Below, in pieces: positions 8,909 through 17,545 of a stretch of 64,000 nucleotides of DNA. Both the position numbers and the translations under genes were made by a program. Every line of letters begins with the position of its first letter. Position 1 is the stretch's first letter. This DNA is from Oscillospiraceae bacterium. GTDB taxonomy: Bacteria; Bacillota; Clostridia; Oscillospirales; Acutalibacteraceae. A model generated the notes under the pieces. The model made no database searches, was not told the origin of the DNA, and saw only the letters and a list, made by a program, of their open reading frames with translations. Location: assembly GCA_015066225.1 (NCBI GenBank), contig SVOT01000001.1, positions 62,001 to 126,000 of the forward strand, given 5' to 3'.

Positions 8909-9610
8909 ATGTTTGAAAGTTTGAAAATCGAAGTTTGTAAAGCTAACAAAGAGCTACATTCATTGGGTCTTGCTCCGTTTACGTGGGGCAACGTTTCTGC
9001 TGTTGACAGGGCTAATAGAGTGTTTGCAATAAAGCCATCGGGTGTTCCCTATGATGAATTAACTCCCGAAAGCATGGTAATAATTTCTCTTGAGGACGGT
9101 TCTGTTGTTGAGGGAGATTATAATCCCTCCTCAGACACACCCACACACTACGTTTTATATAAAGAATTTGGGGAGCTTAACGCTGTTGTTCACACCCATT
9201 CAGTGAATGCATCCGCTTTTGCACAGGCAAACAGAGACATCCCGCCTTATGGAACAACTCACGCCGATTTCTCGTACACCGGTGTTCCCTGCACACGCCC
9301 GCTGACAGCAGAAGAGGTCAACGGGAAGTATGAATATAATACAGGAGTTGTTATAGCAGAACACTATAAAAGCAATGGTCTCGATGTTTCGTCAACCCCC
9401 GCTGTTCTTGTGTCATCACACGCGCCATTTGTTTTCGGAAAATCCGCCCACGATGCTGTTCATAATGCGGCTGTTCTCGAAATCGTGGCTGAAATGGCAA
9501 TGAAAACCGAGCAGCTTTTTAAAGGTGAGTGTAAAACAATTCCCGGTTATTTATCTGATAAGCATTATTTCAGAAAGCACGGAAAGGATGCCTACTACGG
9601 CCAGAAATAA
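8909..9610 (+). CDS. araD: L-ribulose-5-phosphate 4-epimerase
   Basis: Interconverts L-ribulose 5-phosphate and D-xylulose 5-phosphate in arabinose use. The 233 residues match the class II aldolase/epimerase fold: GNVSA near residue 29, IKPSGV near 44, SSDTPTH near 75 and the metal-binding HTHS near 96 and THADF. The C-terminal tail YFRKHGKDAYYGQK is typical of AraD rather than fuculose aldolase. SHAPF replaces the usual HGPF. The GH43 and GH127 enzymes elsewhere in the window could supply arabinose. Its pairing with dnaE, 2 bases downstream, has no obvious functional reason. Confidence 0.9.
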   Translation: MFESLKIEVCKANKELHSLGLAPFTWGNVSAVDRANRVFAIKPSGVPYDELTPESMVIISLEDGSVVEGDYNPSSDTPTHYVLYKEFGELNAVVHTHSVNASAFAQANRDIPPYGTTHADFSYTGVPCTRPLTAEEVNGKYEYNTGVVIAEHYKSNGLDVSSTPAVLVSSHAPFVFGKSAHDAVHNAAVLEIVAEMAMKTEQLFKGECKTIPGYLSDKHYFRKHGKDAYYGQK

Positions 9611-9612
9611 TT

Positions 9613-12600
9613 ATGACTGATTTTGCCCATTTGCATTTGCATACAGAATACAGCCTTCTCGATGGCGCTTGCCGCATCGAGGAGATTGTTTCGCGTGCAA
9701 AGGAATTGGGGCAGAGTCACCTTGCAATTACCGACCACGGTGTTCTTTACGGTGCTGTTGCATTTTATAAAGAGTGTCAGAAGCAAGGTGTAAAGCCCAT
9801 AATCGGTTGCGAGGTTTACGTTGCACCCCGTTCGAGATTTGATAAGGTTCACGGTGTTGACAGCGAACGTTATCACTTGATTTTGCTTTGCAAAGACGAG
9901 GTCGGCTACAAGAATTTAACAAAAATTGTTTCGTCAGCCTGGGTTGACGGCTTTTATACCAAACCCCGAACAGACCGTGAAATGCTTGAGCTTCATCACG
10001 AGGGTCTTATTGCCCTTTCGGGCTGTTTGTTCGGTGAGGTTGCAAAGAAAATTACTGAGCGGAATTTTGATGATGCATTGGAGACTGCCCGTTGGTACAA
10101 AAACACCTTCGGTGAGGGTAACTATTATCTTGAAGTGCAGAATCACGGTATGCTTGAGGAACGTGAGGTTATTGACGGTATTGTTTCAATCAGCAGGGCA
10201 TTGAATATCCCCATGGTTGCAACTAATGACGTTCATTATACCGTGAAAGCCGATTCTGAAGTTCAGCGTGTTTTAATTGCCGTGCAGACCAACAAGGTTG
10301 TGGGCGAAGAAAATGCATTGGAATTTGAAAATGACGAGTTCTATCTTAAAAGCGGCGACGAAATGGCAAAAGCCTTTTCCGATTACCCCGAGGCGGTTGA
10401 AAACACCGTCCGAATTGCAGAAAAGTGCAATTTTAATTTCGAGTTCGGGGTTACAAAGCTTCCTTTATTCGATGCACCCATAAGCGACCATAAGGCTTTT
10501 CTGCGTAACGAGTGCCTCAGCGGTCTTGAAAAGCTCTTTAAATTTGTTCCCGAGGAATATCTCAGACAACTTGATTACGAGCTTTCGGTCATCGACACAA
10601 TGGGCTTTAACGACTATTTCCTCATTGTTGCCGATTTTATAAAATTTGCGAAATCAAAGGGGATACCCGTTGGGCCCGGCAGAGGCTCTGCGGCAGGTTC
10701 CCTTGCGGCTTATGCCTTGGGTATAACAGGTATAGACCCAATAAAAAACAAGCTCCTTTTTGAGCGCTTTCTTAACCCCGAAAGAGTCAGTATGCCCGAT
10801 ATTGATATTGACTTCTGTTATGAACGTAGGGGTGAGGTAATAGACTACGTCAACCGTAAATACGGCGTTGACAGGGTTGCACAGATTGTTACCTTCGGTA
10901 CCTTGCAGGCAAAGGCGGCGATTCGTGACGTTGCGAGAGCTCTCGGCTTGCCCTACAGCACGGGTGACGTTGTGGCAAAGCAGATAACAAGAGATTTCCC
11001 TGATATTAAAATTGCTCTTGAGAAAAACCCCGAGCTTAAAAAGCTTTACAATTCAGATGATTCAATAAAAAAACTCATTGACACCGCTATGCGTGTTGAG
11101 GGTATGCCCCGCCACGCTTCAACCCACGCCGCAGGTGTGGTTATCACCCGAGATGAGGTTTCTTCTTACGTGCCCCTTGCAAAAAATGGTGAGCAAATTG
11201 TAACACAGTTCACAATGACCGAAATTGAGCAGCTGGGACTTCTCAAAATGGACTTTTTGGGTCTGAGAACACTCACGGTTATTAACGATGCTGTTGAAGA
11301 GGTAAAGAAAAAAGAGCCTGAATTTAATATATCGGATATCCCCCTTGATTATCCCGAGGTATTCTCGGAAATGTCAAAGGGCAATACCTGTGGCATATTC
11401 CAATGTGAATCTGCGGGTATGACAAACCTTATTGTCAATATGCGGCCGGAAAGGTTTTCTGATATTGCGGCGGCTATCGCCCTTTACAGACCTGGCCCCA
11501 TGTTTTTTATTGACTCGTATCTTATAAATCGAAAGTTTCCCGACAGAATTCAGTATAAGTCACCGCTGTTAAAGGATATTCTTGATGAAACAAACGGCTG
11601 TATGGTTTATCAGGAGCAGGTTATGCAGGTGTTCAGAACGCTTGCGGGTTATTCATACGGCAGAGCTGACATTGTTCGCCGAGCGATGAGCAAAAAGAAG
11701 CGTGACGTTATGGAAAATGAACGCAACATTTTCATTAACGGCTTGCTTGACGATAATGGTAACGTCGTGATTGAGGGCGCCGTGCGTAGGGGAATAGATG
11801 CCAAAACAGCCGACGAAATTTTCTCGGATATGACCTCGTTTGCGTCATACGGCTTTAATAAGAGCCACACGGCGGCATATGGTCTCGTAGCATACCAGAC
11901 AGCGTATCTCAAGGTGAAATATCCACGTGAATTTATGGCGGCGCTTCTCACAAGTGTTATTGGTGACATTTCTAAAACCGTTGTTTATATAGAAGAATGT
12001 AAACGCCTTAATATCAGAGTTCTTTCGCCCCACGTCAACAGAAGTGGTGTGAGATTTTCTGTTAAAGGCAGAGATATTGTTTTCCCGCTTCTGAGCATAA
12101 AAAACACCGGCAGAGCCTTGATTGAGAAAATTGAAAAAGACAGAGCAGAAAACGGTGAATTCAAGAGCTTCTGGGATTTCTGTAAACGTGTTTACGGCAG
12201 CGAGCTTAACCGACGTGCTCTTGAAAGCCTTATTAAAGCGGGCGCTCTTGACGGGCTGGGTCTTAACAGACGTGAAATGATTCTCAATATTGAGCTCGTT
12301 ATGAATGCGGCACAAAAGGAGCACGACTCATACGCAGGCGGTCAGCTTGATATGTTTTCAATGGTGAGTGGTGACAATGAATCATTTTCATCAGAGCCCA
12401 ATTTCAGCCATTGCGATGAAATGGTCAAAAACGATATGCTCTATCTTGAAAAAGAGGTTGCAGGTCTGTATTTTTCGGGCCACCCACTTGAAGAATTCCG
12501 TGCCTTTTCAGAGAAAATAAAAGCACCGAAAACCTCGGCACTTTACGAATACCTTGAAACAGGCAACGAAAATGAGATTGATGAAAAACCGATAAAATTT

Positions 12601-13128
12601 TTGGGTATTATAACCTCTGTTAAAAAGAAGGTTACAAAGCGTGATGAAATAATGGCATTTTGCGGTATAGAGGATTTATACGGCAATATTGAAATGATTG
12701 CTTTCCCAAAGGTGTTTGCTGTGTATTCAGATGTTATTTCGGTTGGTTCCATTGTTTTAGTGGATGGCAGAATATCTGTAAAGGATGAAGAAATTAAGCT
12801 TCTTGCCGAAAAGATAACTGTGCCCACACAGGCGGTTGTTGATGAAATCAGCGAAACTCCTCAAAGCTCTTCGCAGGAAAAAGCAAAACCTGAAAAGAAA
12901 AAGAAAATCGGCATTTTCCTTCGTTTGACAGAAGAAAATGAAGATATCAACAACAAAATCAAAAACCTTGTTTCGATTTTCGGTGGAAATATGCCCGTTT
13001 ATATTTATCATTGCAATAGCGGGGAGTATGAGTTCCTCGGTGTTGATTTACTCACACAGGTCAACAAGCCTATGACGGATGAACTTAAATTTATGCTTGG
13101 TGACGAGAACGTTGCGATAATAGAATAA
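9613..13128 (+). CDS. dnaE: DNA polymerase III subunit alpha
   Basis: 1171 residues in the usual DnaE order: an N-terminal PHP domain beginning with HLHLHTEYSLLDG, the polymerase core with GPGRGSAAGSL near residue 355, catalytic MPDIDIDF near 394 and KMDFLGLRTL near 546, a helix-hairpin-helix region near 830, and an OB-fold near 995. There is no proofreading exonuclease insertion, so this is DnaE and not PolC. It replicates DNA in the cytoplasm together with the sliding clamp. The start, ATG 9613, follows the araD stop by 2 bases. Confidence 0.98.
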   Translation: MTDFAHLHLHTEYSLLDGACRIEEIVSRAKELGQSHLAITDHGVLYGAVAFYKECQKQGVKPIIGCEVYVAPRSRFDKVHGVDSERYHLILLCKDEVGYKNLTKIVSSAWVDGFYTKPRTDREMLELHHEGLIALSGCLFGEVAKKITERNFDDALETARWYKNTFGEGNYYLEVQNHGMLEEREVIDGIVSISRALNIPMVATNDVHYTVKADSEVQRVLIAVQTNKVVGEENALEFENDEFYLKSGDEMAKAFSDYPEAVENTVRIAEKCNFNFEFGVTKLPLFDAPISDHKAFLRNECLSGLEKLFKFVPEEYLRQLDYELSVIDTMGFNDYFLIVADFIKFAKSKGIPVGPGRGSAAGSLAAYALGITGIDPIKNKLLFERFLNPERVSMPDIDIDFCYERRGEVIDYVNRKYGVDRVAQIVTFGTLQAKAAIRDVARALGLPYSTGDVVAKQITRDFPDIKIALEKNPELKKLYNSDDSIKKLIDTAMRVEGMPRHASTHAAGVVITRDEVSSYVPLAKNGEQIVTQFTMTEIEQLGLLKMDFLGLRTLTVINDAVEEVKKKEPEFNISDIPLDYPEVFSEMSKGNTCGIFQCESAGMTNLIVNMRPERFSDIAAAIALYRPGPMFFIDSYLINRKFPDRIQYKSPLLKDILDETNGCMVYQEQVMQVFRTLAGYSYGRADIVRRAMSKKKRDVMENERNIFINGLLDDNGNVVIEGAVRRGIDAKTADEIFSDMTSFASYGFNKSHTAAYGLVAYQTAYLKVKYPREFMAALLTSVIGDISKTVVYIEECKRLNIRVLSPHVNRSGVRFSVKGRDIVFPLLSIKNTGRALIEKIEKDRAENGEFKSFWDFCKRVYGSELNRRALESLIKAGALDGLGLNRREMILNIELVMNAAQKEHDSYAGGQLDMFSMVSGDNESFSSEPNFSHCDEMVKNDMLYLEKEVAGLYFSGHPLEEFRAFSEKIKAPKTSALYEYLETGNENEIDEKPIKFLGIITSVKKKVTKRDEIMAFCGIEDLYGNIEMIAFPKVFAVYSDVISVGSIVLVDGRISVKDEEIKLLAEKITVPTQAVVDEISETPQSSSQEKAKPEKKKKIGIFLRLTEENEDINNKIKNLVSIFGGNMPVYIYHCNSGEYEFLGVDLLTQVNKPMTDELKFMLGDENVAIIE

Positions 13129-13152
13129 TTTTTTAAAAATAATATAAAACAC

Positions 13153-13181
13153 TTGACAAAAGTGTTTGGATTTAATATAAT
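13153..13181 (+). promoter_or_regulatory. tRNA promoter
   Basis: -35 TTGACA (13153-13158), 17-base spacer, -10 TATAAT (13176-13181), 19 bases before the first of two tRNAs. Confidence 0.85.
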
Positions 13182-13200
13182 TCTATTCGTTGCAAAACAC

Positions 13201-13277
13201 GGACCATTAGCTCAGTTGGTTAGAGCAACCGGCTCATAACCGGTTGGTCCGGGGTTCGAGTCCCTGATGGTCCACCA
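13201..13277 (+). tRNA. tRNA with CAT anticodon (probably tRNA-Ile2, else tRNA-Met)
   Basis: A full cloverleaf with encoded CCA: acceptor GGACCAT/ATGGTCC, D-arm GCTCAGTTGGTTAGAGC, anticodon loop CTCATAA giving CAT, and T-loop GTTCGAGTC. The CTCATAA loop, GGACC acceptor and C4-G69/C5-G68 pairs look like the Firmicutes tRNA-Ile(CAU) that TilS modifies to read AUA, rather than elongator tRNA-Met. Confidence 0.93.
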
Positions 13278-13307
13278 AAGCCGCCGCAACAGCGGCGGCA
13301 GATATAT

Positions 13308-13383
13308 AGGGGTATAGCTCAGCTGGTAGAGCAGCGGTCTCCAAAACCGCGTGTCGTGAGTTCGATTCTTACTGCCCCTGCCA
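13308..13383 (+). tRNA. tRNA-Trp (CCA anticodon)
   Basis: Acceptor AGGGGTA/TGCCCCT, anticodon stem GCGGT/ACCGC with loop CTCCAAA giving CCA, T-arm with GTTCGATTC, and encoded CCA at the 3' end. It is 30 bases after the CAT tRNA, with a GC-rich hairpin (CCGCCGC/GCGGCGG) in the spacer that may mark a processing site. Confidence 0.95.
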
Positions 13384-13389
13384 AAAAAA

Positions 13390-13421
13390 TGACAAGTTTC
13401 GACAGAAACTTGTCATTTTTT
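13390..13421 (+). terminator. Terminator of the tRNA pair
   Basis: TGACAAGTTT paired with AAACTTGTCA around CGACAG, followed by TTTTTT. The loop and flanks resemble hairpins at 29325-29360 and 29917-29946. Confidence 0.88.
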
Positions 13422-13480
13422 ACGTCTTCACGCTTCACTATTAACTATTCACTTTTCTCTGGAATTTGTTGATTAGGTAA

Positions 13481-13980
13481 GAAGGTAGGCATATTTTATA
13501 CGCTTTAAGAGGAAAAATAAAAAAAGTTGGAAACGCTGACGTGAACTCACTTGTTGCAAAAGCAGTAAGTGGCTCGGAGCTGAATTCCAACTATGGTAAC
13601 AATTTAACACAAAAAAATAATGGTGTCAATAGTAATTCTATGCAAGAGTCTGCAGATAATTCCCAAACTCGTAAATCTCTCAAACTCTCATCCGCAGGTG
13701 AAAAGCTTGTGCAGAGTAGTCCGGAGCTGCAGATGGTGTTTAAGGACCTGCAGAAGCAGACAAAGCTTTCTAACGGCTATATTCCCGAGGAAAAGAAAAT
13801 TCACTCTTATGCCTATGAGCTCAAAAAGACTTGTCAGAGCACCCTTAACGTTGCAGAGATTGAAAACGATTTGAGAAACATCTATGAGATTATTTCTTCA
13901 GTGGATGATTCTGAAGGATATATCTATGCAAGCGGCCTCACTGCCGAGCTCGCTGAAAAACTTTTATATAAACAAAAAAC
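13481..13980 (+). pseudogene. Decayed fragment, possibly of a large mobile-element protein
   Basis: The frame is open from after a stop at 13478-13480, but there is no ATG and no ribosome binding site; the only candidate start is GTG 13541. The readable part, about 145 residues, has a polar Asn/Ser-rich start, then SLKLSSAGEKL, DLQKQTKL and a helix-rich region around AYELKKTCQSTLNVAEIE. This reminds me of an internal segment of very large polyvalent proteins of Firmicutes phages and conjugative elements; that is from memory and uncertain. It ends at the terminator shared with the acetyltransferase gene, beyond which the frame (to 14101) is antisense to that gene and meaningless. Confidence 0.5.
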
Positions 13981-13998
13981 TCCCTCTCGGGAGTTTTT
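13974..13998 (-). terminator. Terminator of the GNAT gene
   Basis: AAAACTCCC paired with GGGAGTTTT around TCTC, with A- and T-runs outside both arms, so it can act on either strand. It sits directly after the stop of the minus-strand acetyltransferase. Confidence 0.85.
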
Positions 13999-13999
13999 C

Positions 14000-14416
14000 T
14001 TATATCTCTTTCACCATCCATATATGTGGTTGATTTTGTTCATACTCCAATTCACCAAGCTGAGTGTAGCCACTTTTTTCATAAAAGCTTTTTGCGTGTA
14101 GCTGTGAGTGTAGCTTTAGTGACTTTCCGCCCATAGCTTTAACGACGGACTCTGCTTTCTCTAAAATCATGCTTCCGAAATTGTTCCCTCTGTGTTCTTT
14201 TAAAATGCAAAGTCTGCCTAATATAAACTCATTCGGTTTTTCGCTTTCAAAAACCCGACAGGTGCCGATTGCATAATCATCCAAGAATAAAAGCAGATGT
14301 GTTGCCACGTTGTCTGTTTCATCAATTTCGTCATAAAAGCCCTGTTCGTCGACAAAAACCTTGATTCTGATATCAATTGCTTCTTGCGGCAATTTTTTAT
14401 AAACTTCAATTTTCAT
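14000..14416 (-). CDS. GNAT-family N-acetyltransferase
   Basis: 138 residues from ATG 14416. The start is fixed by an AGGTGATAA ribosome site and by a promoter whose -10 box (14433-14438) lies inside the longer open frame that begins at 14449. The acetyl-CoA loop is LCILKEHRGNNFGS (V/I-x-x-x-x-R-G-x-x-x-G/A type), followed by AKSFYEKSGYTQLGE typical of the fold end. FVDEQGF near residue 20 resembles the ElaA-like group (VF..EQ). The substrate is unknown. Confidence 0.88.
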   Translation of the reverse strand: MKIEVYKKLPQEAIDIRIKVFVDEQGFYDEIDETDNVATHLLLFLDDYAIGTCRVFESEKPNEFILGRLCILKEHRGNNFGSMILEKAESVVKAMGGKSLKLHSQLHAKSFYEKSGYTQLGELEYEQNQPHIWMVKEI

Positions 14417-14432
14417 TTTATCACCTGAATTC

Positions 14433-14461
14433 ATTATACACGAAAACATTTATGAACTCAA
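14433..14461 (-). promoter_or_regulatory. Promoter of the GNAT gene
   Basis: Minus strand: -35 TTGAGT (14456-14461), 17-base spacer, -10 TATAAT (14433-14438). It places the transcript start close to 14426 and so decides the start codon at 14416. Confidence 0.75.
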
Positions 14462-14468
14462 CGCTGTG

Positions 14469-14497
14469 TTGAATTTATTTTAGTTGCGTGTTATATT
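14469..14497 (+). promoter_or_regulatory. Promoter of the GH43 gene
   Basis: -35 TTGAAT (14469-14474), 17-base spacer, -10 TATATT (14492-14497), 15 bases before ATG 14513. The leader is therefore extremely short, with GGTGAT as a ribosome site. Confidence 0.6.
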
Positions 14498-14512
14498 ATA
14501 AATGGTGATATT

Positions 14513-15493
14513 ATGAATTTCAACTCGGATATATTTATAAAGGACAGGGCAGACCCGTTTGTTTGCGACGGAGGAGATGGTTTCTATTATTTTACCGCAT
14601 CTTACCCAATGTATGGCAAGGATGATGCAAATGGCTACGACCGAATAATCCTCAGGCGGTCAAAAACTATTATTGGTCTGATAAATGCCGAGGAAAAAAC
14701 AATCTGGCATCAAAAGGATTCAAAAACTGCGTTTCGGTTTATCTGGGCACCGGAGCTTCACAAAATCGGTGGCGTTTGGTATGTGCTTTTTGCCGCAAGC
14801 GGCAGCGAAAATAACGTGTGGGATATTGATTGTCACATAATTAAATGCCTTGGTGATGACCCGTATAACGATGAATGGGTTGACATAGGCAAGTTTTTAT
14901 CACCCGAGAGCGACAGCTTCTCATTCAAGGGCTTTTCACTTGATATGACGTATTTCGAATGTAACGGCAAGTCATACGTTGCGTGGGCGCAAAACGGCGG
15001 TAATTCAAATGTATATATTGCAACAGTTGACCCAAATGAGCCTTGGAAAACCACAAGTAACGCAATGCTTCTCACGAAGCCCGAATTTGATTGGGAAAGG
15101 GTGCGCATCCCTGTTAACGAAGGCCCCGCTGTTATGGTTGAAAACGGAAGGGTTTATCTTGCGTTTTCTGCTTCAGCAACCGGTCCCGAATATTGCGTGG
15201 GTCTTATCTACGCAGATGAAAATGCCGATTTGCTTGATATTGAGAGTTGGACTAAACTACCTGAACCCGTTCTCACATCTGCTGATTTGCCATTTGAATA
15301 CGGACCGGGCCACAACTCATTTGTTAAAGATGAAAACGGTGAGTGGCTGATTGTTTACCATTCCCGTGATGAAAAATGCTTTAAAGGTGAATGTGGGTAT
15401 TCCGACGGCGATTCCCTTTATGACCCTTGCAGAAGTGCAAGAATTAAAAAAGTTAAATGGGATAAAAAGGGGTTCCCTGTTTTTAATAAATGA
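14513..15493 (+). CDS. Glycoside hydrolase family 43 (arabinofuranosidase/xylosidase type)
   Basis: A five-bladed beta-propeller hydrolase of 326 residues without a signal peptide, so cytoplasmic. The three catalytic acids of GH43 are visible: general base Asp in DRADPFV (residue 13), the pKa-modulating Asp in FSLDMTYF (near 145) and general acid Glu in VNEGPAV (near 204). WAPELHKIGGVWYV is another family motif. The usual activities are alpha-L-arabinofuranosidase or beta-xylosidase on plant oligosaccharides; the sequence alone does not decide which. It is a single gene between its own promoter and a terminator, convergent with the GH42 gene. Confidence 0.9.
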   Translation: MNFNSDIFIKDRADPFVCDGGDGFYYFTASYPMYGKDDANGYDRIILRRSKTIIGLINAEEKTIWHQKDSKTAFRFIWAPELHKIGGVWYVLFAASGSENNVWDIDCHIIKCLGDDPYNDEWVDIGKFLSPESDSFSFKGFSLDMTYFECNGKSYVAWAQNGGNSNVYIATVDPNEPWKTTSNAMLLTKPEFDWERVRIPVNEGPAVMVENGRVYLAFSASATGPEYCVGLIYADENADLLDIESWTKLPEPVLTSADLPFEYGPGHNSFVKDENGEWLIVYHSRDEKCFKGECGYSDGDSLYDPCRSARIKKVKWDKKGFPVFNK

Positions 15494-15495
15494 AG

Positions 15496-15529
15496 AAAAA
15501 GCTACTATCGTTGTGATAGTAGCTTTTTT
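15496..15529 (+). terminator. Bidirectional terminator between GH43 and GH42
   Basis: AAAAAGCTACTATC paired with GATAGTAGCTTTTT around GTTGT, placed between two convergent genes; A- and T-runs on both sides allow action on both strands. Confidence 0.9.
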
Positions 15530-15531
15530 CT

Positions 15532-17535
15532 TTATTCTAAAATCAGGTATTCACATTTGTTCAGCGTCGTTAAACCGCTGATTTCTTCGCCGGTTAAAAC
15601 ATTTTTGTATGTTTTATCAAGCGTAACCTTTTGCTCACCATCTGTAAAGTTCATTACAAAAATCATATCACCGCGTTTTCTTACGCTGACGCCGTTTTCT
15701 GTTACTATACCTGTATCGGGGGCAATGTTATTTGTTGATACCAGCTCTTTTACAAAATCATAGAAGAAATCACCGCTGTTAGCAAATGTGCAATAATATG
15801 CAATGCCGTCGCCATAGCGATTTTTTGTTACGGCGGGCATATTTTTGTAGAAATCCTCTTTGTATTCTGCCAGAATTTCTGCAGAGCTTGCGTGAAGAAT
15901 GTCGCAGAAATTAATAGCGTCGTATTTCTTGCCGTTAAACTCAACAACGTTTTTCATACCGTCGGGTAATGAGTCTGTTTCTTCAACCCAGATACCGAAA
16001 ACATCTTTAAGATTGTCAGCGGGGAAGCCACCGAGGAAGCAGAGGTCATCCTTGTCAACAATTCCTGAGAGGTACCCTGCAACAAAGTTACCGCCGTTTT
16101 TAACGTAGCTTTCAATTCGCTCCTTTGTGCCTTCCTTGAGCATATAAAGGAACGGTGCGATAACTAAATCGTATTTTGAATAATCGTCATCCATAGCGAT
16201 TATGTCAACAGAAACGCCCTTTTCCCAAAAAGGCGCATACCATTTTGTGCACTCGTGGTAGTAGTCACGCTGAAGATTGTTGTAGCCACAGAATGATTTT
16301 ACAGCCCAACCGTTTTCCCAGTCGTATATTATTGCAACCTTGGAATTACAGCGTTCACCAACAACGTCAGAAAGCTTTTCAAGGCTTTTGCCGAGGTTTG
16401 AAACCTCCTTGAAAACTCTTGTGTTTTCGTGGCCGCAATGGTCAACAACGGCACCGTGGAATTTTTCGTGACCGCCTCGTGATTTTCGCCATTGAAAATA
16501 CTGAATACTGTCTGCACCGTGTGCAACAGCCTGAATTGAAGAAAGCTCCTGTCTTCTCGGGTAAGGAAGCTTATTAACGTCGTGCCAGTTAACAAGTGAG
16601 GGTGTGCTTTCCATCATAAAGAAAGGCTTTCCGCCACCCATTGTTCTGAATGCATCGTGAACAAAGGCTGTGTCAAGTGCTTCGTTTATATTATTACCCT
16701 TGTCCCAGGCGGGGTAGTTATCCCATGAAACTAAATCAAGCTTTTTAGCAAAATCCTGGTAATTTATGCCGTCATACATCTTCATAAAGTTTGTTGTAAT
16801 CGGGATATTGGGCGTGATTTCACGAAGGGGGGCAATCTCATTTTCGAAAAATGAAATGTGGCTTTCTGAAACGAAACGTCTCCACGCAAGCTTCATTGCG
16901 CTGACGTGATTTTCACCCCTGAATTTTGGTGAATTAATCTGGCTCCAGTCTGTTACCTGGTGGCTCCAGAAACCGTTCCACCATTTGAAATTCAATTCAT
17001 CAAGGCTGTTGTGGTATTCTTTTTTCAGCCACTCTCTGAAAGCCTCCTGACACAATTCACAGTGACATTCGCCGCAATATTCGTTGGAAATATGCCACAT
17101 TTTAACGGCGGGGTGGTTTTTGTATCTTTGCGCAAGCTTTGTGTTGATGTTTCTGACTTTTTCTCTGTATATGGGTGAGGTCAGACAATGGTTGTGACGA
17201 ACGCCGTATTCGTTACGAATACCGGTTTCTTCAACTCTCAAAACCTCGGGGTATTTCTGTGAAAGCCAGACAGGTCTTGCACCCGAGGGAGTGGCAAGAA
17301 TAACGTCCTTGCCGTTCTCGTGTAATTTGTCGAGAAGCTTGTCAAGCCACTCGAAGTTGTAAACACCCTCTTCGGGCTCAAGCATCGACCATGAAAAAAT
17401 GCCGACTGTTGCACTGTTTACGTGTGCAAGATTCATAAGTCGCATATCCTCATCCCATATCTCGGGGGTATCAATCCATTGGTCGGGGTTGTAATCCCCG
17501 CCGTGGATTATATGGTCAAAAACTGATTTTTTCAT
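15532..17535 (-). CDS. Beta-galactosidase, GH42
   Basis: 667 residues, normal for GH42. The start HGGDYNPDQW is the family signature. Acid/base Glu is E152 in HISNEYCGECHCELC, and the nucleophile Glu lies in FFMMESTPS near residue 308. The zinc-type cysteines C117, C157, C159 and C162 are present. The C-terminal part is the usual trimerisation domain plus a small beta domain. There is no signal peptide, so it acts in the cytoplasm on galactosides or other short glycosides (some GH42 enzymes also take arabinosides). It is 10 bases downstream of the GH3 gene and co-transcribed with it. Confidence 0.95.
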   Translation of the reverse strand: MKKSVFDHIIHGGDYNPDQWIDTPEIWDEDMRLMNLAHVNSATVGIFSWSMLEPEEGVYNFEWLDKLLDKLHENGKDVILATPSGARPVWLSQKYPEVLRVEETGIRNEYGVRHNHCLTSPIYREKVRNINTKLAQRYKNHPAVKMWHISNEYCGECHCELCQEAFREWLKKEYHNSLDELNFKWWNGFWSHQVTDWSQINSPKFRGENHVSAMKLAWRRFVSESHISFFENEIAPLREITPNIPITTNFMKMYDGINYQDFAKKLDLVSWDNYPAWDKGNNINEALDTAFVHDAFRTMGGGKPFFMMESTPSLVNWHDVNKLPYPRRQELSSIQAVAHGADSIQYFQWRKSRGGHEKFHGAVVDHCGHENTRVFKEVSNLGKSLEKLSDVVGERCNSKVAIIYDWENGWAVKSFCGYNNLQRDYYHECTKWYAPFWEKGVSVDIIAMDDDYSKYDLVIAPFLYMLKEGTKERIESYVKNGGNFVAGYLSGIVDKDDLCFLGGFPADNLKDVFGIWVEETDSLPDGMKNVVEFNGKKYDAINFCDILHASSAEILAEYKEDFYKNMPAVTKNRYGDGIAYYCTFANSGDFFYDFVKELVSTNNIAPDTGIVTENGVSVRKRGDMIFVMNFTDGEQKVTLDKTYKNVLTGEEISGLTTLNKCEYLILE

Positions 17536-17545
17536 AATACCACCA

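Noticed and set aside
13541-14101. 186-residue frame taken as a full gene
   Set aside because: It has a GTG without ribosome site, and its last 34 residues are antisense to the GNAT gene after a terminator. Only the part before 13980 resembles protein sequence.
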